A DNA stretch of 64,000 nt from Delphinus delphis (taxonomy: Eukaryota > Chordata > Mammalia > Artiodactyla > Delphinidae). Within the stretch, counting starts at the first letter, position 1, and every line of letters begins with the position of its first letter. Below are positions 1 through 11,466 of this stretch, piece by piece. Made by a program: the position numbers and the translations under genes. The notes under the pieces are model-generated. The model was given only the letters and a program-made list of their open reading frames with translations. It did no database searches and was not told where the DNA came from. Location: assembly GCF_949987515.2 (NCBI RefSeq), contig NC_082700.1, positions 35,923,380-35,987,379 on the forward strand, written 5' to 3'.

Positions 1-163
1 TTTCTTCTATTTTCTCCATTCTATTTGCAAGATTTTGGATCATCTTCACTATCATTATTCTGAATTCTTTTTCAGGTAGACTGCCTATTTCCTCTCTATT
101 TGTTAGGTCTGGTGTGTTTTTGCCTTGCTCCTTCATCTGCTGTGTGTTTCTCTGTCTTCTCAT
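1..163 (-). CDS. L1 ORF1 N-terminus (RNA-binding chaperone), partial
   Basis: ATG at 163-161 on the minus strand opens a frame that stays open for 54 codons to the window edge. It begins MRRQRNTQQMKEQGK and continues with an acidic stretch containing EEIGSLPEKEFRIMIVKM. This matches in register the ORF1 start of the second L1 at about 17092, where the equivalent codon is ATA rather than ATG. In L1s ORF1 encodes a trimeric coiled-coil nucleic-acid chaperone that coats L1 RNA in the cytoplasm; only the N-terminal region before the coiled coil is visible here. Whether the full ORF1 is intact cannot be judged from this window. Confidence 0.7.
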   Translation of the reverse strand, partial: MRRQRNTQQMKEQGKNTPDLTNREEIGSLPEKEFRIMIVKMIQNLANRMEKIEE

Positions 164-260
164 TTTGCTTAACTTACTGTGTTTGGCGTCTCCTTTTTTC
201 AGGCTGCAGGTTCATAGTTCCCCTTATTTTTGGTGTCTGTCCCCAATGTCTAAACTTGGT

Positions 261-554
261 TCATTGGGTTGGGTAGGCCTCCTGGTGGAGGGGAGGAGTG
301 CCTGTGTTCTGGTGGATGAGGCGTGATTTTATCTTTCTGGTGGACAGGTCCACCTCTGGTGGTGTTTTTTGGGGCATCTGTGGCCTTATTATGAATTTAG
401 GCAGCCTCTCTGCTAATGGATGGGCTTGTGTTCCTGTCTTGCTAGTTGTTTGGCATAGGGTTTCCAGCACTGTAGCTTGCTGGTCATTGAGTGGAGCTGG
501 GTCTTGACATTGAGATTGAGATCTCTGGGTGATTTTCATCATTTGATATTTCAT
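261..554 (-). other. 97-codon upstream ORF in the L1 5' UTR
   Basis: ATG at 554-552, stop at 263-261, 97 codons, open throughout, lying 97 bases before the ORF1 start at 163. The product is basic, rich in Gln, Thr and Pro, and has no domain I recognise. The second L1 keeps the same frame with the same start, length and terminal stop position at 16701-16994 but with two internal stops. It may be a passenger frame in a conserved UTR, a short upstream peptide that tunes ORF1 translation, or nothing functional. No ribosomal or peptide evidence can be drawn from DNA alone. Confidence 0.4.
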
Positions 555-2200
555 GGAGCTGAGTGGTCTCTTGTGGACCTGTGTCCTGAACTTGACTCTC
601 CCGCCTCAGAGGCACAGCCCTGATGCCTGGCTGGAGAACCAAGAGCCTGTCATCCACATGGCTCAGAATAAAAGGGAGAAAAAAAGAAAGAATAAGATAA
701 AATAAAATAAAATTTTACAGTTATTAGAATAAAAAATAATTATTAAGAAAAAAAATTTAAGTAATAAAAAAAAAGAAAGAAAGAGAGAGCAACCAAACCA
801 AAAAACAAATCCTCCAATGATAACAAGCACTAAAAACTATACTAAAAAAAATAAACAAAACATGGCCAGACCGAACCCTAGGACAAATGGTAAAAGCAAA
901 ACTATACAGACAAAATCATACACAGAAGCATACACATACACAGTCACAAAAAGAGGAAAAGTGAAAAAAAAATATATGTCATTGTTCCCAAAATCCACCT
1001 CCTCAATTTGGGTTGATTCATTGTCTCTTCAGTTATTCCACACATGTAGGATACATCAAGTTGATTGTGGAGCTTTAATCCACTGCTCCTGAGGCTGCTG
1101 GGAGAGATTTCCCTTTCTCTTGTTTGTTCTCACAACTCCCGGGATTTAGTTTTGTATTTGGACCCGCCTCTGTGTGTAAGTCACCTGAGGGCATCTATTC
1201 TTCGCTCAGACAGGACGGGGTTAAAGGAGCAGCTGATTTGGGGGTTCTGGCTCACTCAGCCCTGGGGGAGGGAGGGGTACAGAGTGCAGGGCGAGCCTGC
1301 AGCAGCAGAGGCCATTGTGATGTTGCATCAGCATGAGACACATTGTGTGTTCTCCCAGGGAAGTTTTACCTGGATCACGGGACCCTGGCAGTGGTGGGTT
1401 GCACAGGCTCCTGGGAGGGGAGGTGCGGATAGTGACCAGTGCTTGCACACAGGCTTCTTGGTGGTTGCAGCAGCAGCCTTAGCATCCTATGCCCTTCTCT
1501 GGGATCCACTCTGATACCCATGGCTCCCACCCATCTCTGGAGTTCCTTTAAGTGGTGCTCTTAATCCTCTCTCCTCACGCACTAGGAAACAATGAGGCAA
1601 GAAAAAGTCTCTTGTCTCTTAGCCAGCTCCAGACTTTTTCCTGGACACTCTCCTGGATAGCTGTGGTGTATTAGCCCCTTCAGGCTGTGTTCATGCAGCC
1701 AACCCCAGTCCTCTCCCTGGGATCCAACTGAAGCCCGAGCTTCGGCTCCCAGTCCCTGTCTGCAGAAAAAGGAAGTAGAGAAGCCTCTCAGGCTGGTGAG
1801 TGCTGGTCAGCACCAATCCTCTGTGTGGGAATGTCTCCGCTTTGCCCTCTGCACTCCTGTGGCTGTGCTCCCCTCCGTGGCTCTGAATCTTTCCTCCTCA
1901 GCCACCTGCAATCTCCACCTGTGAAGGGCCTTCCTAGTGTGTGGAAACCTTTCCCCCTTCACAGCTCCCTCCCACTGGTGCAGGTCCCATCCCTATTCTT
2001 TTGTCTCTGTTTTTTCTTTTTTTTTGCCCTACCCAGATACATGGGAAGTTTCTTGCCTTTTGGGAGGTCTGAGGTCTTCTGCCAGGGTTCAGTAGGTATT
2101 CTGTAGGAGTTGTTCCACATATAGATGTATTTTTGATGTATTTATGGGGAGGAAGGTGATCTCCACATCTTACTGTTCCACTATCTTGAAGCTCCTCCTT

Positions 2201-3714
2201 AACTGTTCTTTTGATGAAGGATATTGGAGAAAGGATAAAGGCAGTCCCTAGTCTGATTAATGTAAAGTGATTTTCAAAAAAGCAGAGAGATGATGCCTAG
2301 CAGAGAGCTCAGGTACCACAAAACCAAAGAATCTTGTTTCTGCTGCATTGAAGCTAACAATTTAGCCCAAGGTTTAATTTTTATTTCTTTCAGAAAAACT
2401 CCATTTGAAAAAAAATGTTGTTCCTGGTATTCATCCATCTGCACAGGATATGTTGAGAGCTAGATATCAAAGGAGTGAAACCTGAAGATAAACTCCTTGA
2501 CTGGCATTTATTTTATTGGTCCTCAGTGCTAGGCTGATCTTCTATGACTCTAATGTCATTATGAAGTCTGGCGTGTTGTGTGCCAACATGTGGGCAAGGA
2601 AAGAGATGGAGTGTTTTACACCAGAAATCCTTTCATTGTTTTCTCTGGAAGCCATCTGCTTAAAACATTCAAGCCCACTCACCAGCACCCAGGTTTATTA
2701 CATTACAGAGATCAGAATAGGATTCAAATTCCCCTTGCAATTTCTAACATGTTGTTGTGGTTTTATTGTCATTGTTGTTGCTGAAGTTGTTAGTTACACA
2801 CAAATTCACCTCAATTTTAACTCAAACCCATGTTGTTTATTTTTTTGAGTTTTTTTAAAAAATATATTATTTTACATTCATATTTTAAACTGCCCCAAAC
2901 TTGTCTGTGAAACTTTTTTTTCGATTTTAATATGTGGGCCTAGAAATGAAAGCCAGAAGGAAAATGACTTAATTCTGGAGATAATAAGTCAAATAACAAT
3001 AGAACAACCTAATTTCCAATTTTAGCTTTCCACCATCCTCTGACAATTGCTTAATAATTTAAGATACGTATAACTTTATTTTTCATTTGTAATTGGACTC
3101 ATGTGTTGTATTTTATGAAATTGAGCCTCAGTGGTACATAATTTATAACTCACGGAATTTACACTTGTAAATTAAATGGAAAGTAAATTAACTTCAACCT
3201 GAATTTCTAACTGTATTTTGTAGCTCCTAGTGTAAAAAACTATAGCTCTCAAAACTGTAAAGTAATCAAGTCAAATTTAAATTGGTCATGCTGAGAAGAA
3301 AAGAGAAAACTTATCATAGTGCTTAAATAATTACACTCACAATGGTACATGAAAAGTAAATATAATGAATATATTTATGAAATATAACAGATATACTTAT
3401 GTAATATAAATAAATATATTGTATGATATGAAAAACTTTTTTTAATAGTTAAAATTTAAATAATGCTTAAAACTATGAGATAAGAAAGTTATTCTTATGT
3501 GAGTGTCATGTATACAAAAAGGAATATATGTTACAGAACATGTTGGATATTTAGTAAACTAAGGACTTAATTCAGGTTTAGAATCTACAATTCTATTTCA
3601 CAGGGAGAATATTTGAGGATACGCATAGCAAAAAATAAATAAATGCACTAAGCATGATAATCAAATCATTTTGTCTTGTTAGGTTAACTGGAAATATAAT
3701 TACAGTTAGATGTT
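2201..3714. other. AT-rich stretch, nothing identified
   Basis: Mostly AT-rich sequence without open frames of note, recognisable repeat termini or tandem arrays. The part 2840-3500 is strongly A/T biased. Confidence 0.4.
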
Positions 3715-4185
3715 ATGGTAGGAAGAATAATGCCACTCCCTCACCAAAATGCCTGCACATTCATCCCTGGAACCTATGAAGTTGTTATCTTATGTGGGGA
3801 AATAAGACATTTCAGATGAGGAGATAGTCTGGATTTTCTGTGAGCCAAACTAATTATAAATCCTTACAAGCAGAGGACCATTCCCAACTGTGGTCAGTGG
3901 AAGAGTGATTATGAAAGACTGGTCACAGATGCAATGCTGCTGGTTGTGAAGGTGGAGGAAGGAGGCGACAAACCGAGGAATAGGGGGCAGATCTAGAAGT
4001 TGGAAATAGTAAGGAAATGACTTTTCATCCAGATTCTCCAGAAAAGAATGTAGTCCAGCCTTCACTTTGACTTTAACTCAATGAGACCTTTGTTGTACTT
4101 CTATCCTACAGAGCTGTAAGACAGTACATTTGTTTTGATTTGAACCAGTAAGTTTGTAGTCATTTGTTAAAGCAGAAGTAGAAAA
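3715..4185 (+). mobile_element. MaLR (MLT1-type) LTR relic
   Basis: The order of phrases matches MLT1-like ERVL-MaLR LTRs: a 5' part with 'aatgcc...ccctcaccaaaatg' and 'cctggaacctatgaagttgttatcttatgtgg', a middle with 'gatgcaatgctgctggttgtgaaggtggagg', and a 3' part with 'cagagctgtaagacagtacatttg' leading to 'taagtttgtagtcatttgtta'. Heavily diverged, with no internal retroviral sequence attached. Subfamily was not determined. Confidence 0.65.
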
Positions 4186-4465
4186 CATACAAAATTGTGC
4201 ATTTTCTAATTTTTTGATTACTAAGAAGACCTGATATAAAAGATAGGCAAGCAAAGGAGCAAAAATCTCTTTAATCCAGAATTTCTAAAATTTGATTTCA
4301 TAAAGAACTAGTTTTCTTAAGATTCATTTAAAAATATGTCCATATCAAATAGTTTACTAAATTGAGTATACAAATTCCACTGTTTTGGAGATTCAAAATA
4401 CATTTTAGCATTATATAGAAACATTTTACCTGTTGTTATAGATTTTATTATATGAAAATATCTGG

Positions 4466-4814
4466 GGACCTCCCTGGTGGCACAGTGGTTAAGAATCTGC
4501 CTGCCAATGCGGGGACAAAGGTTCAAGCCCTGGTTCAGGAAGATCTCACATGCCGCAGAGCAACTAATCCCATGCACCACAACTACAGAGCCTACACTCT
4601 GGAGCTCGTGAGCCACAACTACTGAGCCCTTGTGCCACAACTACTGAAGTCTGTGCACCTAGAGCCTGTGCTCTGCACCAAGAGAAGCCACGACAATGAG
4701 AAGTCCGCGCACAGCGATGAAGGGTAACCCCTGCTCGACACAACTAGAGAAAGCCCATGTGCAGCAACAAAGACCCAACTCAGCTACAAAATAAATAAAT
4801 TAATTAAAAAATAT
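4466..4814 (+). mobile_element. CHR-family tRNA-derived SINE (long form)
   Basis: Starts with 'ggacctccctggtggcacag' and carries a pol III B box (GGTTCAAGCC at 4520-4529) after an A-box-like 'tggcacagtggt'. The body runs through repeated 'ccacaactac' units and ends in an A/T-rich tail with AAATAAAT. The word 'atatctgg' before the element (4458-4465) recurs after the tail (4815-4822), which fits a short target-site duplication. The tRNA-like head with unrelated body is the structure of CHR SINEs of whales, hippos and ruminants. It has no coding capacity and relies on L1 proteins for movement. Confidence 0.85.
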
Positions 4815-4929
4815 ATATCTGGCGTTGCTGTATTGAACATACTTGCTTGATCATTGCAAAACTGCAAAGATAAATTACAAACAAAAAAACCCAAACAAAT
4901 AATTCATTAATCTTATCATTTGCAGAGTA

Positions 4930-5740
4930 TTAATATCTGTACATATAAAGAATAGTCAGAAGAAAAACATAACATAATTGAAAAATCTTTAAAATTTATA
5001 AAACTACTAGTTCTCAGGTGAATCAATGCAAATGACTATGAATAGGAAAAAAAAATGGTCACTATCACTCAAGAGAATGCATGTTCACAATTGCACTAAG
5101 ATACAATTTCACATGTATCAAAAACTTAAAAGTTTGGTAATGTACCCTCTGGATATGCTGACTTTCAAAACATTAAGATGTCTTCACAGGAATATTTAGC
5201 AACATCCAGTGAAATTATATGTATATTTCCCTTTGATCTAGCAATCTTAGTTTTGGAACCCTATTTAAAAAAACTACAATTTATTGAGTTACATATGCCT
5301 AAAGTTATTCTTGGTAGTACTACTGAACTAAACAATGACTAAAAACAGCTCACAAAACCCTTAGAAAAAAATGCATTGAACAACAAATGGGATAGCCACA
5401 AAGTAGAGTGATGTGCAAGTGTAAAAAAAGGATGAGAAAATATCTAAATACCAATAAGGAGTGATCCCTAACTATATACAAAAATACAGGATGTTAAATG
5501 CTATTTACAGTTTGTTAGTTTTATGAGAATAGGGAGATGAATAAATATACATTGGTGCTTATATGTATCAATATATATACACTGTCAATACAATTCAAAA
5601 ATAAATAAAAGGTAATTCACTATATAAGGAGGAAATGAACATAGTAGAAGAGTTGGACCTTTAAATGACTTCTGTAAATGAACTTATATATCTTTGATTT
5701 TTGAATTATTTCAATATTTTTGCATAATCAAAAGGAACAG
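4930..5740 (+). mobile_element. Old L1M 3' end
   Basis: Degraded sequence in L1 3'-end order: a 'tgcaaatgactatgaatagg' type block, 'gaatgcatgttcacaattgcactaagatacaat' (late ORF2), a 'gcaatcttagttttggaaccc' block, then 'tgatccctaactatatac' and an A/T-rich 3' UTR ending in 'ttgcataatcaaaaggaa'. All reading frames are broken. Subfamily not determined. Boundaries are approximate. Confidence 0.55.
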
Positions 5741-6719
5741 GGTAAAATTAATACACACACATACACAGCAACCCCTAAATAATAAAACCAATTAACCTAG
5801 TTTATATCAAATTGATGGCAAAATCACACAGGGAAAATAATTAATGTGTTTAAAAACAGTATTTTGAATGTACACCTTTAGTAATTCATATTTCTAAACA
5901 AAGGACTACAAAAAACCTTCAATTGGTTTCAATAATCTTATTATCAATAGTACATACAGTGAATATTATACGTTATTTTGAAACTATAGAGGTTTATTGT
6001 AGAATAAATTCAACATATATTTATATTTATGTCAATAGGGATTACATTGTTCAGTATTAGACGAAAGAGATACATGTAATAACAACAAAATATAAATGCA
6101 ATAGAGTAAACTTACAGCTGAAAGGGGAACATAGATATTTATATTCTCTAATGAGACTTATGTGTGTGTGTATTCATATACAGACATACATATATATGCA
6201 CATTTTTTTCTAGGAAAGGCCTAAAAGCAATAACAATTCAATAGCAATAAACACCTGAAGCATCAAAATTGTGATATTTAAAATCTATTTCCTACTAAAA
6301 TGAAAAAGACAGTTATAAAAATAGATTATTCTAAGTCAGGGGCAAAACCAACAAACAAAATATACAAGGAAATCTCAGGCATCTTATTTTGCCCAAGAGT
6401 AGGGACATTATTGAACCTTCCTGGGAATATATCAAAAGGACGTAAGAACTATCTTGAAAGATCTGTCTCTGCCCAAAGGTGAGAGTATTTAATCATCAAG
6501 AAAAATAACTGGAATTTTAATTTTTCTTATACACACACAAACATATACAATATCTAGCTAACTAGCTGTCATCTATCTAACTACTTATTTCTCTATTACT
6601 ACTTAATTGCACAGCATTGGAAGCTGTTATGGAACCAACACATTACTATTGTACATTGAAAAATAAAAGTAAAGAATAAATAATTTGAATCATATTGCAA
6701 ACTGCATTTCAAGATAACT
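5741..6719. other. AT-rich stretch with short CA/TA runs, nothing identified
   Basis: Contains a short CA-rich run near 5752-5768 and TGTG/ATAC runs near 6165-6205, otherwise unstructured AT-rich DNA with only short frames. Confidence 0.4.
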
Positions 6720-7760
6720 AAAGAATCCCCAATCCTCCACCTTCCCCACCTTTTGGGCCACTACTGGGCTAGGAGCTCCTTTGTCCCTCTCTAGAACTCT
6801 CTTCAAGAAGGGTCCTTTGTCTTTCTCTGCCCCCAGCACTTTTCCCACAGTGCTTTGAAGACTGGTCTGGTGAGAAGAGGTCTAGGTGGGAGGTGGTTAG
6901 CAGGTTCTTCCAAGTACCTTTATCCCTCACTGCCAAACGTACACAGATTCCCAATAAATGATTGTGAGAAGAAAGAGGCGAAGCCTCCACAGTTTTTATG
7001 CCTGCAATATAAGCTCCATCTCCTGCAGAAGTGGGCAGGGGTAAGGGTTAGCCTTGCCTGGCCTTTAGGAACTTTGGTGGGGAAAAGAGTTTTGAAGAGA
7101 GGAGAGGGACTTTAGAGAAGGAGGACAATGCACCTTGAGAACGTGGAAGGGAGGAAGAAGGGTGGCTGCATGTTTCCTATCTCACCCAAAGTGGAGGGTG
7201 AAGCAGTAACAAAGGAGGTGGTCCACTGCTGTTCCACCTCAGAATAAAGGCACAGTTCACTGTCTCAGTTACCTCCTGCATATAAGCATCTTGTGTTTGG
7301 AATCTACCCACCCCTCAAGGACCAAGGACATTTCCTACAAAGAGTAATATTTGGGTGATACTCCCTTAAGCCAAGGAGGAGCTCCCCAATCTGTCCAAGA
7401 ACCCAGAAAGGGTGGCAGAGAACACAATGGGTCAGACATGGGGGGAGCACCCAGTTTGGGGGCTCAGGTTTTGGAAGGACATTTACCCTCACCCCTGAAG
7501 ACCTGGATATGGACTGAACTTGAGTGGGTCAGGTAGGGGGCCTAGTCAGGGGACTACCTTGTCTTTGGGACCAGAGCAAACTAATGTCAGGCAGGCTAGG
7601 GAGACATGGGCACATCCTTCTCCCCAGGAGGGGCTGTGAAGAATGGCAGTTTGCATGGTGGACCACCCACTTCCCCTTCGCTCCCCTTCACTTTCTTGTT
7701 GCCCCATTCCCAGTCACTTAACATCCACTCCTGGTCAGTCCCAGTTCCCTCTTCTGTATC
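6720..7760. other. GC-richer block of unknown origin
   Basis: About 1 kb clearly richer in G+C and purine-rich on the plus strand than its surroundings, with frames of 60-90 codons on both strands but none that looks like a known protein. It contains AATAAA-like signals near 6951 and 7242. It may be an old LTR, a decayed gene copy or an unmasked repeat; I recognise no family. Confidence 0.3.
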
Positions 7761-7844
7761 AGGTTTATTGGTTGTACATATAAATTATACTTTAAGAAAA
7801 GAATCAAATGATGAAAGTTATTTATATAAAATTCTATCTGTATT

Positions 7845-8268
7845 AGTCTCCTAGGGCTACTGTAACAAATTATCACAAACTAGGTGACTTAAAACACCAG
7901 AACTTTATTTTCTCATAGCTCTAGAGGATAGAAGTCTAAAATCAAGGTGTCAGTAAGGTCATGCTCTCTCTGAAGGCTGTAGAGGAGGATCCTTCCTTTC
8001 CTCTTCCTAGCTTCTAGTGATTGCTGGCAAATCTTGGGATTCCTTTTTTGCAGATGCGTAATAACCCTAATCTTCTCTTTCATCATGACATGTCTTTCTT
8101 TTCCTTGTGTCTATCTCTGTGTCTCTGTTTTCTCTTCTTATAAGAACAATACTTATAGGGCCCACTCTAATCCAATGCAACCTCATCTTAATTTCATTAC
8201 ATTTGCAAAGAACTATTTCCGAAAAGGTATCATGAAGATACATGTGTGCCATATGAATGCTCATTAAA
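7845..8268 (-). mobile_element. MaLR (MLT1-type) LTR relic, antisense
   Basis: Begins 'tgtattagtctcctagggct' followed by 'acaaattatcacaaactaggtg' and 'ttattttctcatagctctag', the reverse complement of the 3' part of MLT1-like LTRs. It ends with the 'cttcttataagaacaatac' and 'gggcccactctaatcc' blocks. It directly adjoins the ERVL-class relic that starts near 8270, but lies in opposite orientation and belongs to a different LTR type, so it is a separate insertion and not that element's 5' LTR. Confidence 0.7.
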
Positions 8269-8269
8269 G

Positions 8270-9540
8270 GGTGGCCTCAGCAAAGGGAGATTTTAATAAT
8301 CAAGTTAGTAGAATGACTCATTCTGAGAGGTCAGCTTCTTTCTTCAGTCATTCCTGTCATTGACCAGAGAACTCATGAATAAAATGGCCCTGGTGGCAAG
8401 GATGGAGGTCATGCATAGGGTCAGCAACATGGACTTCCACTTACCATGGCTGACCTGGCTATAGCCACTGCTGAGTGCTTAGTCTACCAGCAGCCAAAAC
8501 CAACATTGATTCCCTAATATGGAAACATACCTTGGGATGATCAGTCAGCTACCTGGTGGTGGGATGATTCCATTGCACCACTTTCATAATGAAAGGATGA
8601 GTGCTTTGTTCTTACTTCAATAAATGCTTACTCTGAATATAGATTTACCTTCCTTTCAGCCAAATCTGCTGTCTCTGGTTTTACATAATTCCTTATCAAA
8701 CATCATGGTATTCCACACAGCATTGCTTCTGATTGAGAAACTAACCTGGAATTAACTGGCCTTATCATATTCCCCACATACTGAAACTGTTGGCTTGAGA
8801 GAATGGTGAAATGGTCTTTTGAAGACTCAGTTACAGTTGCCACTAGATGGAAATACCTTGTAGTGCTGGACAATGTTCTCTAGGAGGTTGTTTGTGCTAT
8901 AAATCAGCTTCTAATGTAAGGTGTTATTTCTCCCAACACGAGGATTTACCAGTACAGGAATCAACGAGGGAAATTGTAGCAGCATTATTCACTGTTACCA
9001 CTAGTCATCTATCAGCAAAATTTTGCATCCTGTCCCTGGAACCTATTCTCTGCTGATCTAAAGGTCTTTCTTCCAAAGGGAAGAAGGCTTCCACCAGAAA
9101 ATACAACAAAGATTCTGTTGAACTGAATTAAGACTGCCATCTGCCTACTTTGGGCTAGTGGTCCTTCTAAATTTACAGGAAAACAAGGGACTTAGTGTAC
9201 TGGCTGGGGTGAATGATCTTGATTACCAAGGAAAATTAAGCTACCACTACACAATAGAGGTAAAGGAGATTAAGTCTGGAATATAGAGGTGCCTTAAGGT
9301 GTCTTTTTATACTACCATGACCTGTAATTAATGTCATTGGAAAACTATAACCTGATTTAGCAGGATGACTAACAGCTCAGACCTTTCAGGAATCAAGGTT
9401 TGAATGACCCCACCAGACAAAGAACCATAACATCTGAGGTTTACAGAGGGTGATGGGAATATGGAGTGAGTAGTGGAGGAAGGTAGTTATAAACACCAGC
9501 TACAACCATGTGACCAGTTTCAGAAATAAATAACTCAATC
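8270..9540 (+). pseudogene. ERVL-class endogenous retrovirus pol 3' end: integrase region and dUTPase remnant
   Basis: An ancient ERV relic with frameshifts and stops throughout. The part 8510-8960 reads in pieces like an ERVL integrase core region. Near 9210-9250 a frame shows GVNDLDYQG, which resembles the conserved dUTPase motif that ERVL elements carry after integrase in pol. The order integrase, dUTPase, then LTR (feature at 9540-10310) fits ERVL and its relatives, which lack an envelope gene there. No gag, protease or reverse transcriptase is present in this window. It cannot encode a protein. Class assignment is from family knowledge and reading by eye. Confidence 0.65.
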
Positions 9541-10310
9541 ATTGTAAGTATTTTACTCCTTTTTTTTTGAATGAATTTGCATGTATGTGTATATATGAAT
9601 GTATGTATGGATTAGAGCAAATATTTTTTTGTTTTCTTCCTTCTCTTATCCCTTTTTCATCTAATATAAGATGCATTCATCAGAGTTAACTTTATGTTAC
9701 AATATTAAGTCACAAGTTATCAAGGAGAAGAGTGAACAGTAACCAAGGATTTTGCATCTGAGCCCAAGCAGGACCCTGTGGGGCCCTCCAGGTACAAAAA
9801 CCTTTCTTATTTGTAGGAAAAATGTCTCCTAGACCTTCCTTGAGTTCCAAAGAGCAGATTCAGTTACTAATTTGGGAAGTGAGGGAATGCGGAAAAAAAG
9901 GAGGATCAGTCAAGAAACAATAGTGCAGTGATAATTCAGATTCCTAATTTCTCCTCAAGGGATGTACATAACAATCTGACATATATCTCTGGGTTCTTCT
10001 ATAGGAACTAAGGCCCCCACCCAGGTGGAGGATGGTAACTTCAGGCTGAGCACTAGATTCCTAGATTATCACCTTGTTACCTCACCACCAACCAATCAGA
10101 AGAAAGGCACACACCCTGCAGGCATCAGCCCAAAGTTTGCCTTTAAAAACCTTTCCCTGAAAACCTTCAGGGAGTTCAAGTCTTTTGAGCATGAGCTGCC
10201 TGTACTCCTTGCTTGGCACCTGTAAAATCCACTGTACTTTCTTTCACCACAACCTGGTGTCAATAAATTGGCTTTGCCAGGAGAAGAGACTCAAGTTATG
10301 TTTGATAACA
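9540..10310 (+). mobile_element. 3' LTR (and preceding non-coding end) of the ERVL-class relic
   Basis: Follows the pol remnant in the same orientation. It contains a TATA-like 'tttaaaaac' near 10141, a cluster 'gagcatgagctgcctgtactcc' near 10188, a poly(A) signal AATAAA at 10262-10267, and ends around 'gtttgataaca' at 10310. This order (TATA-like box, then AATAAA, then a terminal CA) is that of an LTR R/U5 end. The exact LTR 5' boundary is not clear; the true LTR probably starts after about 9780. Confidence 0.6.
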
Positions 10311-10819
10311 TTCTTTCCTAGGTAAAGGATTTGTGTGCTGTTAGTTTTAAACAGGATTGTTGTATCATTTTATGCACAAGTATGACTGTCATAGTTTTCA
10401 TTTGGGGATTAAGTACAGTTTTAAGAAATGTGTATAAATGCCAGGTTGAAAAAGCAAATGTAAACCGTGATACTTTGTTTCAGTTGTCAATGTAACTAAA
10501 CTGTAGCTCCCAGTAATTCAATTAAACTCTAAGTGTTACTGTGAAGGTATATTGTAATTATGGTTAATATCTACAATCAGTGAACTTTAAGTGAATAATA
10601 TTATCCTTGATATTGTGGATGACCCTCAGTCCAATCTGTTGAAAGGCCTTAAGAACAAAACTGAGGAAATGTCTCTCTCTCTCTCCAACTGGTTCTCCTT
10701 CTCTCATAGAACCCTGATTGATACAGAAAGTGTAAGAAATAGAACAATAAGTTTAAAAATACTATGAAGAATCAGTCGGAAAAATCCAGAATATGTAATA
10801 TTCTATAGAACAAACAATC
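10311..10819. other. Mostly unassigned; possible MaLR-like fragment at 10550-10735
   Basis: The part 10550-10735, with 'tccaatctgttgaaaggcc', a (TC)n run and 'agaaccctgattgatacag', resembles a common old LTR-derived repeat, but I cannot name the family. The rest shows nothing. Confidence 0.35.
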
Positions 10820-11160
10820 TAATGTCTCTAAACAATTGTTTTATTAATCACTTTTATAGTTTCTTTTTTTTTTTTTTAATTTCAGTAATTTCTGCTTTAA
10901 AAAAAAATTTCTTTTCTTCTTGAGTCCTTGGTCTTATTTGAATTTTTTTCAACTTTGGAATTTCAATGTTTAACTCATTAAATCTCTTTATTTTTTAAAT
11001 ATAAATATCTAGCATATAAATTTTCCTCTAAGAATACACAAGATTTTGTGTCTATATGGTATTCTCATTTTCTTTCAATTTTAATATTACATGCTCTTAA
11101 ATATTACTTAACTTATATTATTTTCTGTAGTTTGATGTACAAATATATATGTGTCTTTTT

Positions 11161-11466
11161 AAAAATTTATTTATTTTGTTTATTTTTATTTTTGGCTGCG
11201 TTGGGTCTTTGTTGTTGCACACGGGCTTTCTCTAGTTCCCATGAATGGGGGCTACTCCTGCTTGTGGTTCATGGGCTTCTCATTGTGGTGGCTTCTCTTG
11301 CTGTGGACATGGGCTCTAGGCACATGGGCTTCAGTAGTTGTGACATGTGGGCTCAGTAGTTGTGGTTCATGGGCTTAGTTGCTCTGTGGCATGTGGACCA
11401 GGACGCGAACCTGTGTCCCTTGCATTGGCAGGCAGATTCTTAACCACTGAACCACCAGGGAAACCC
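11161..11466 (-). mobile_element. CHR-family SINE (long form), antisense
   Basis: Plus strand reads T-rich tail, 'ttggctgcgttgggtctttg', repeated 'gtagttgtg' units, then 'ggacgcgaacctgtgtccc' and 'accactgaaccaccagggaa', the reverse complement of the tRNA-like head. The word 'tatatgtgtcttttt' (11146-11160) recurs as 'tatatgtgtttttt' (11467-11480), a good target-site duplication. Confidence 0.9.

Larger units (their letters stand above)
1..2200 (-). mobile_element. Young L1 retrotransposon, 5' part (5' UTR and ORF1 start), cut by window edge
   Basis: Reads as the reverse complement of the L1 at 15216-22218: the same 5' start (a 'gtggaacagtaagatgtggag' type block near 2165-2190), the GC-rich 5' UTR, the A-rich inner UTR (660-980 on this strand), then ORF1. 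The element's 5' end is near 2200; its ORF2 and 3' end lie off the left edge. The UTR is about 2.0 kb. Length before ORF1 is similar to the other copy, so the 5' end looks near complete. Alignment was by eye; the exact terminus is uncertain by some tens of bases. No target duplication can be tested because the 3' end is missing. Confidence 0.85.

Noticed and set aside
1065..1514. 149-codon plus-strand frame
   Set aside because: It is the antisense of the GC-rich L1 5' UTR; long chance frames are common there. The other L1 has a similar antisense frame at 15320-15781, also attributed to low stop density in GC-rich DNA.
7845..8268. 5' LTR of the adjoining ERVL relic
   Set aside because: It is in the opposite orientation and matches a different LTR type from the 3' LTR at 9.8-10.3 kb.
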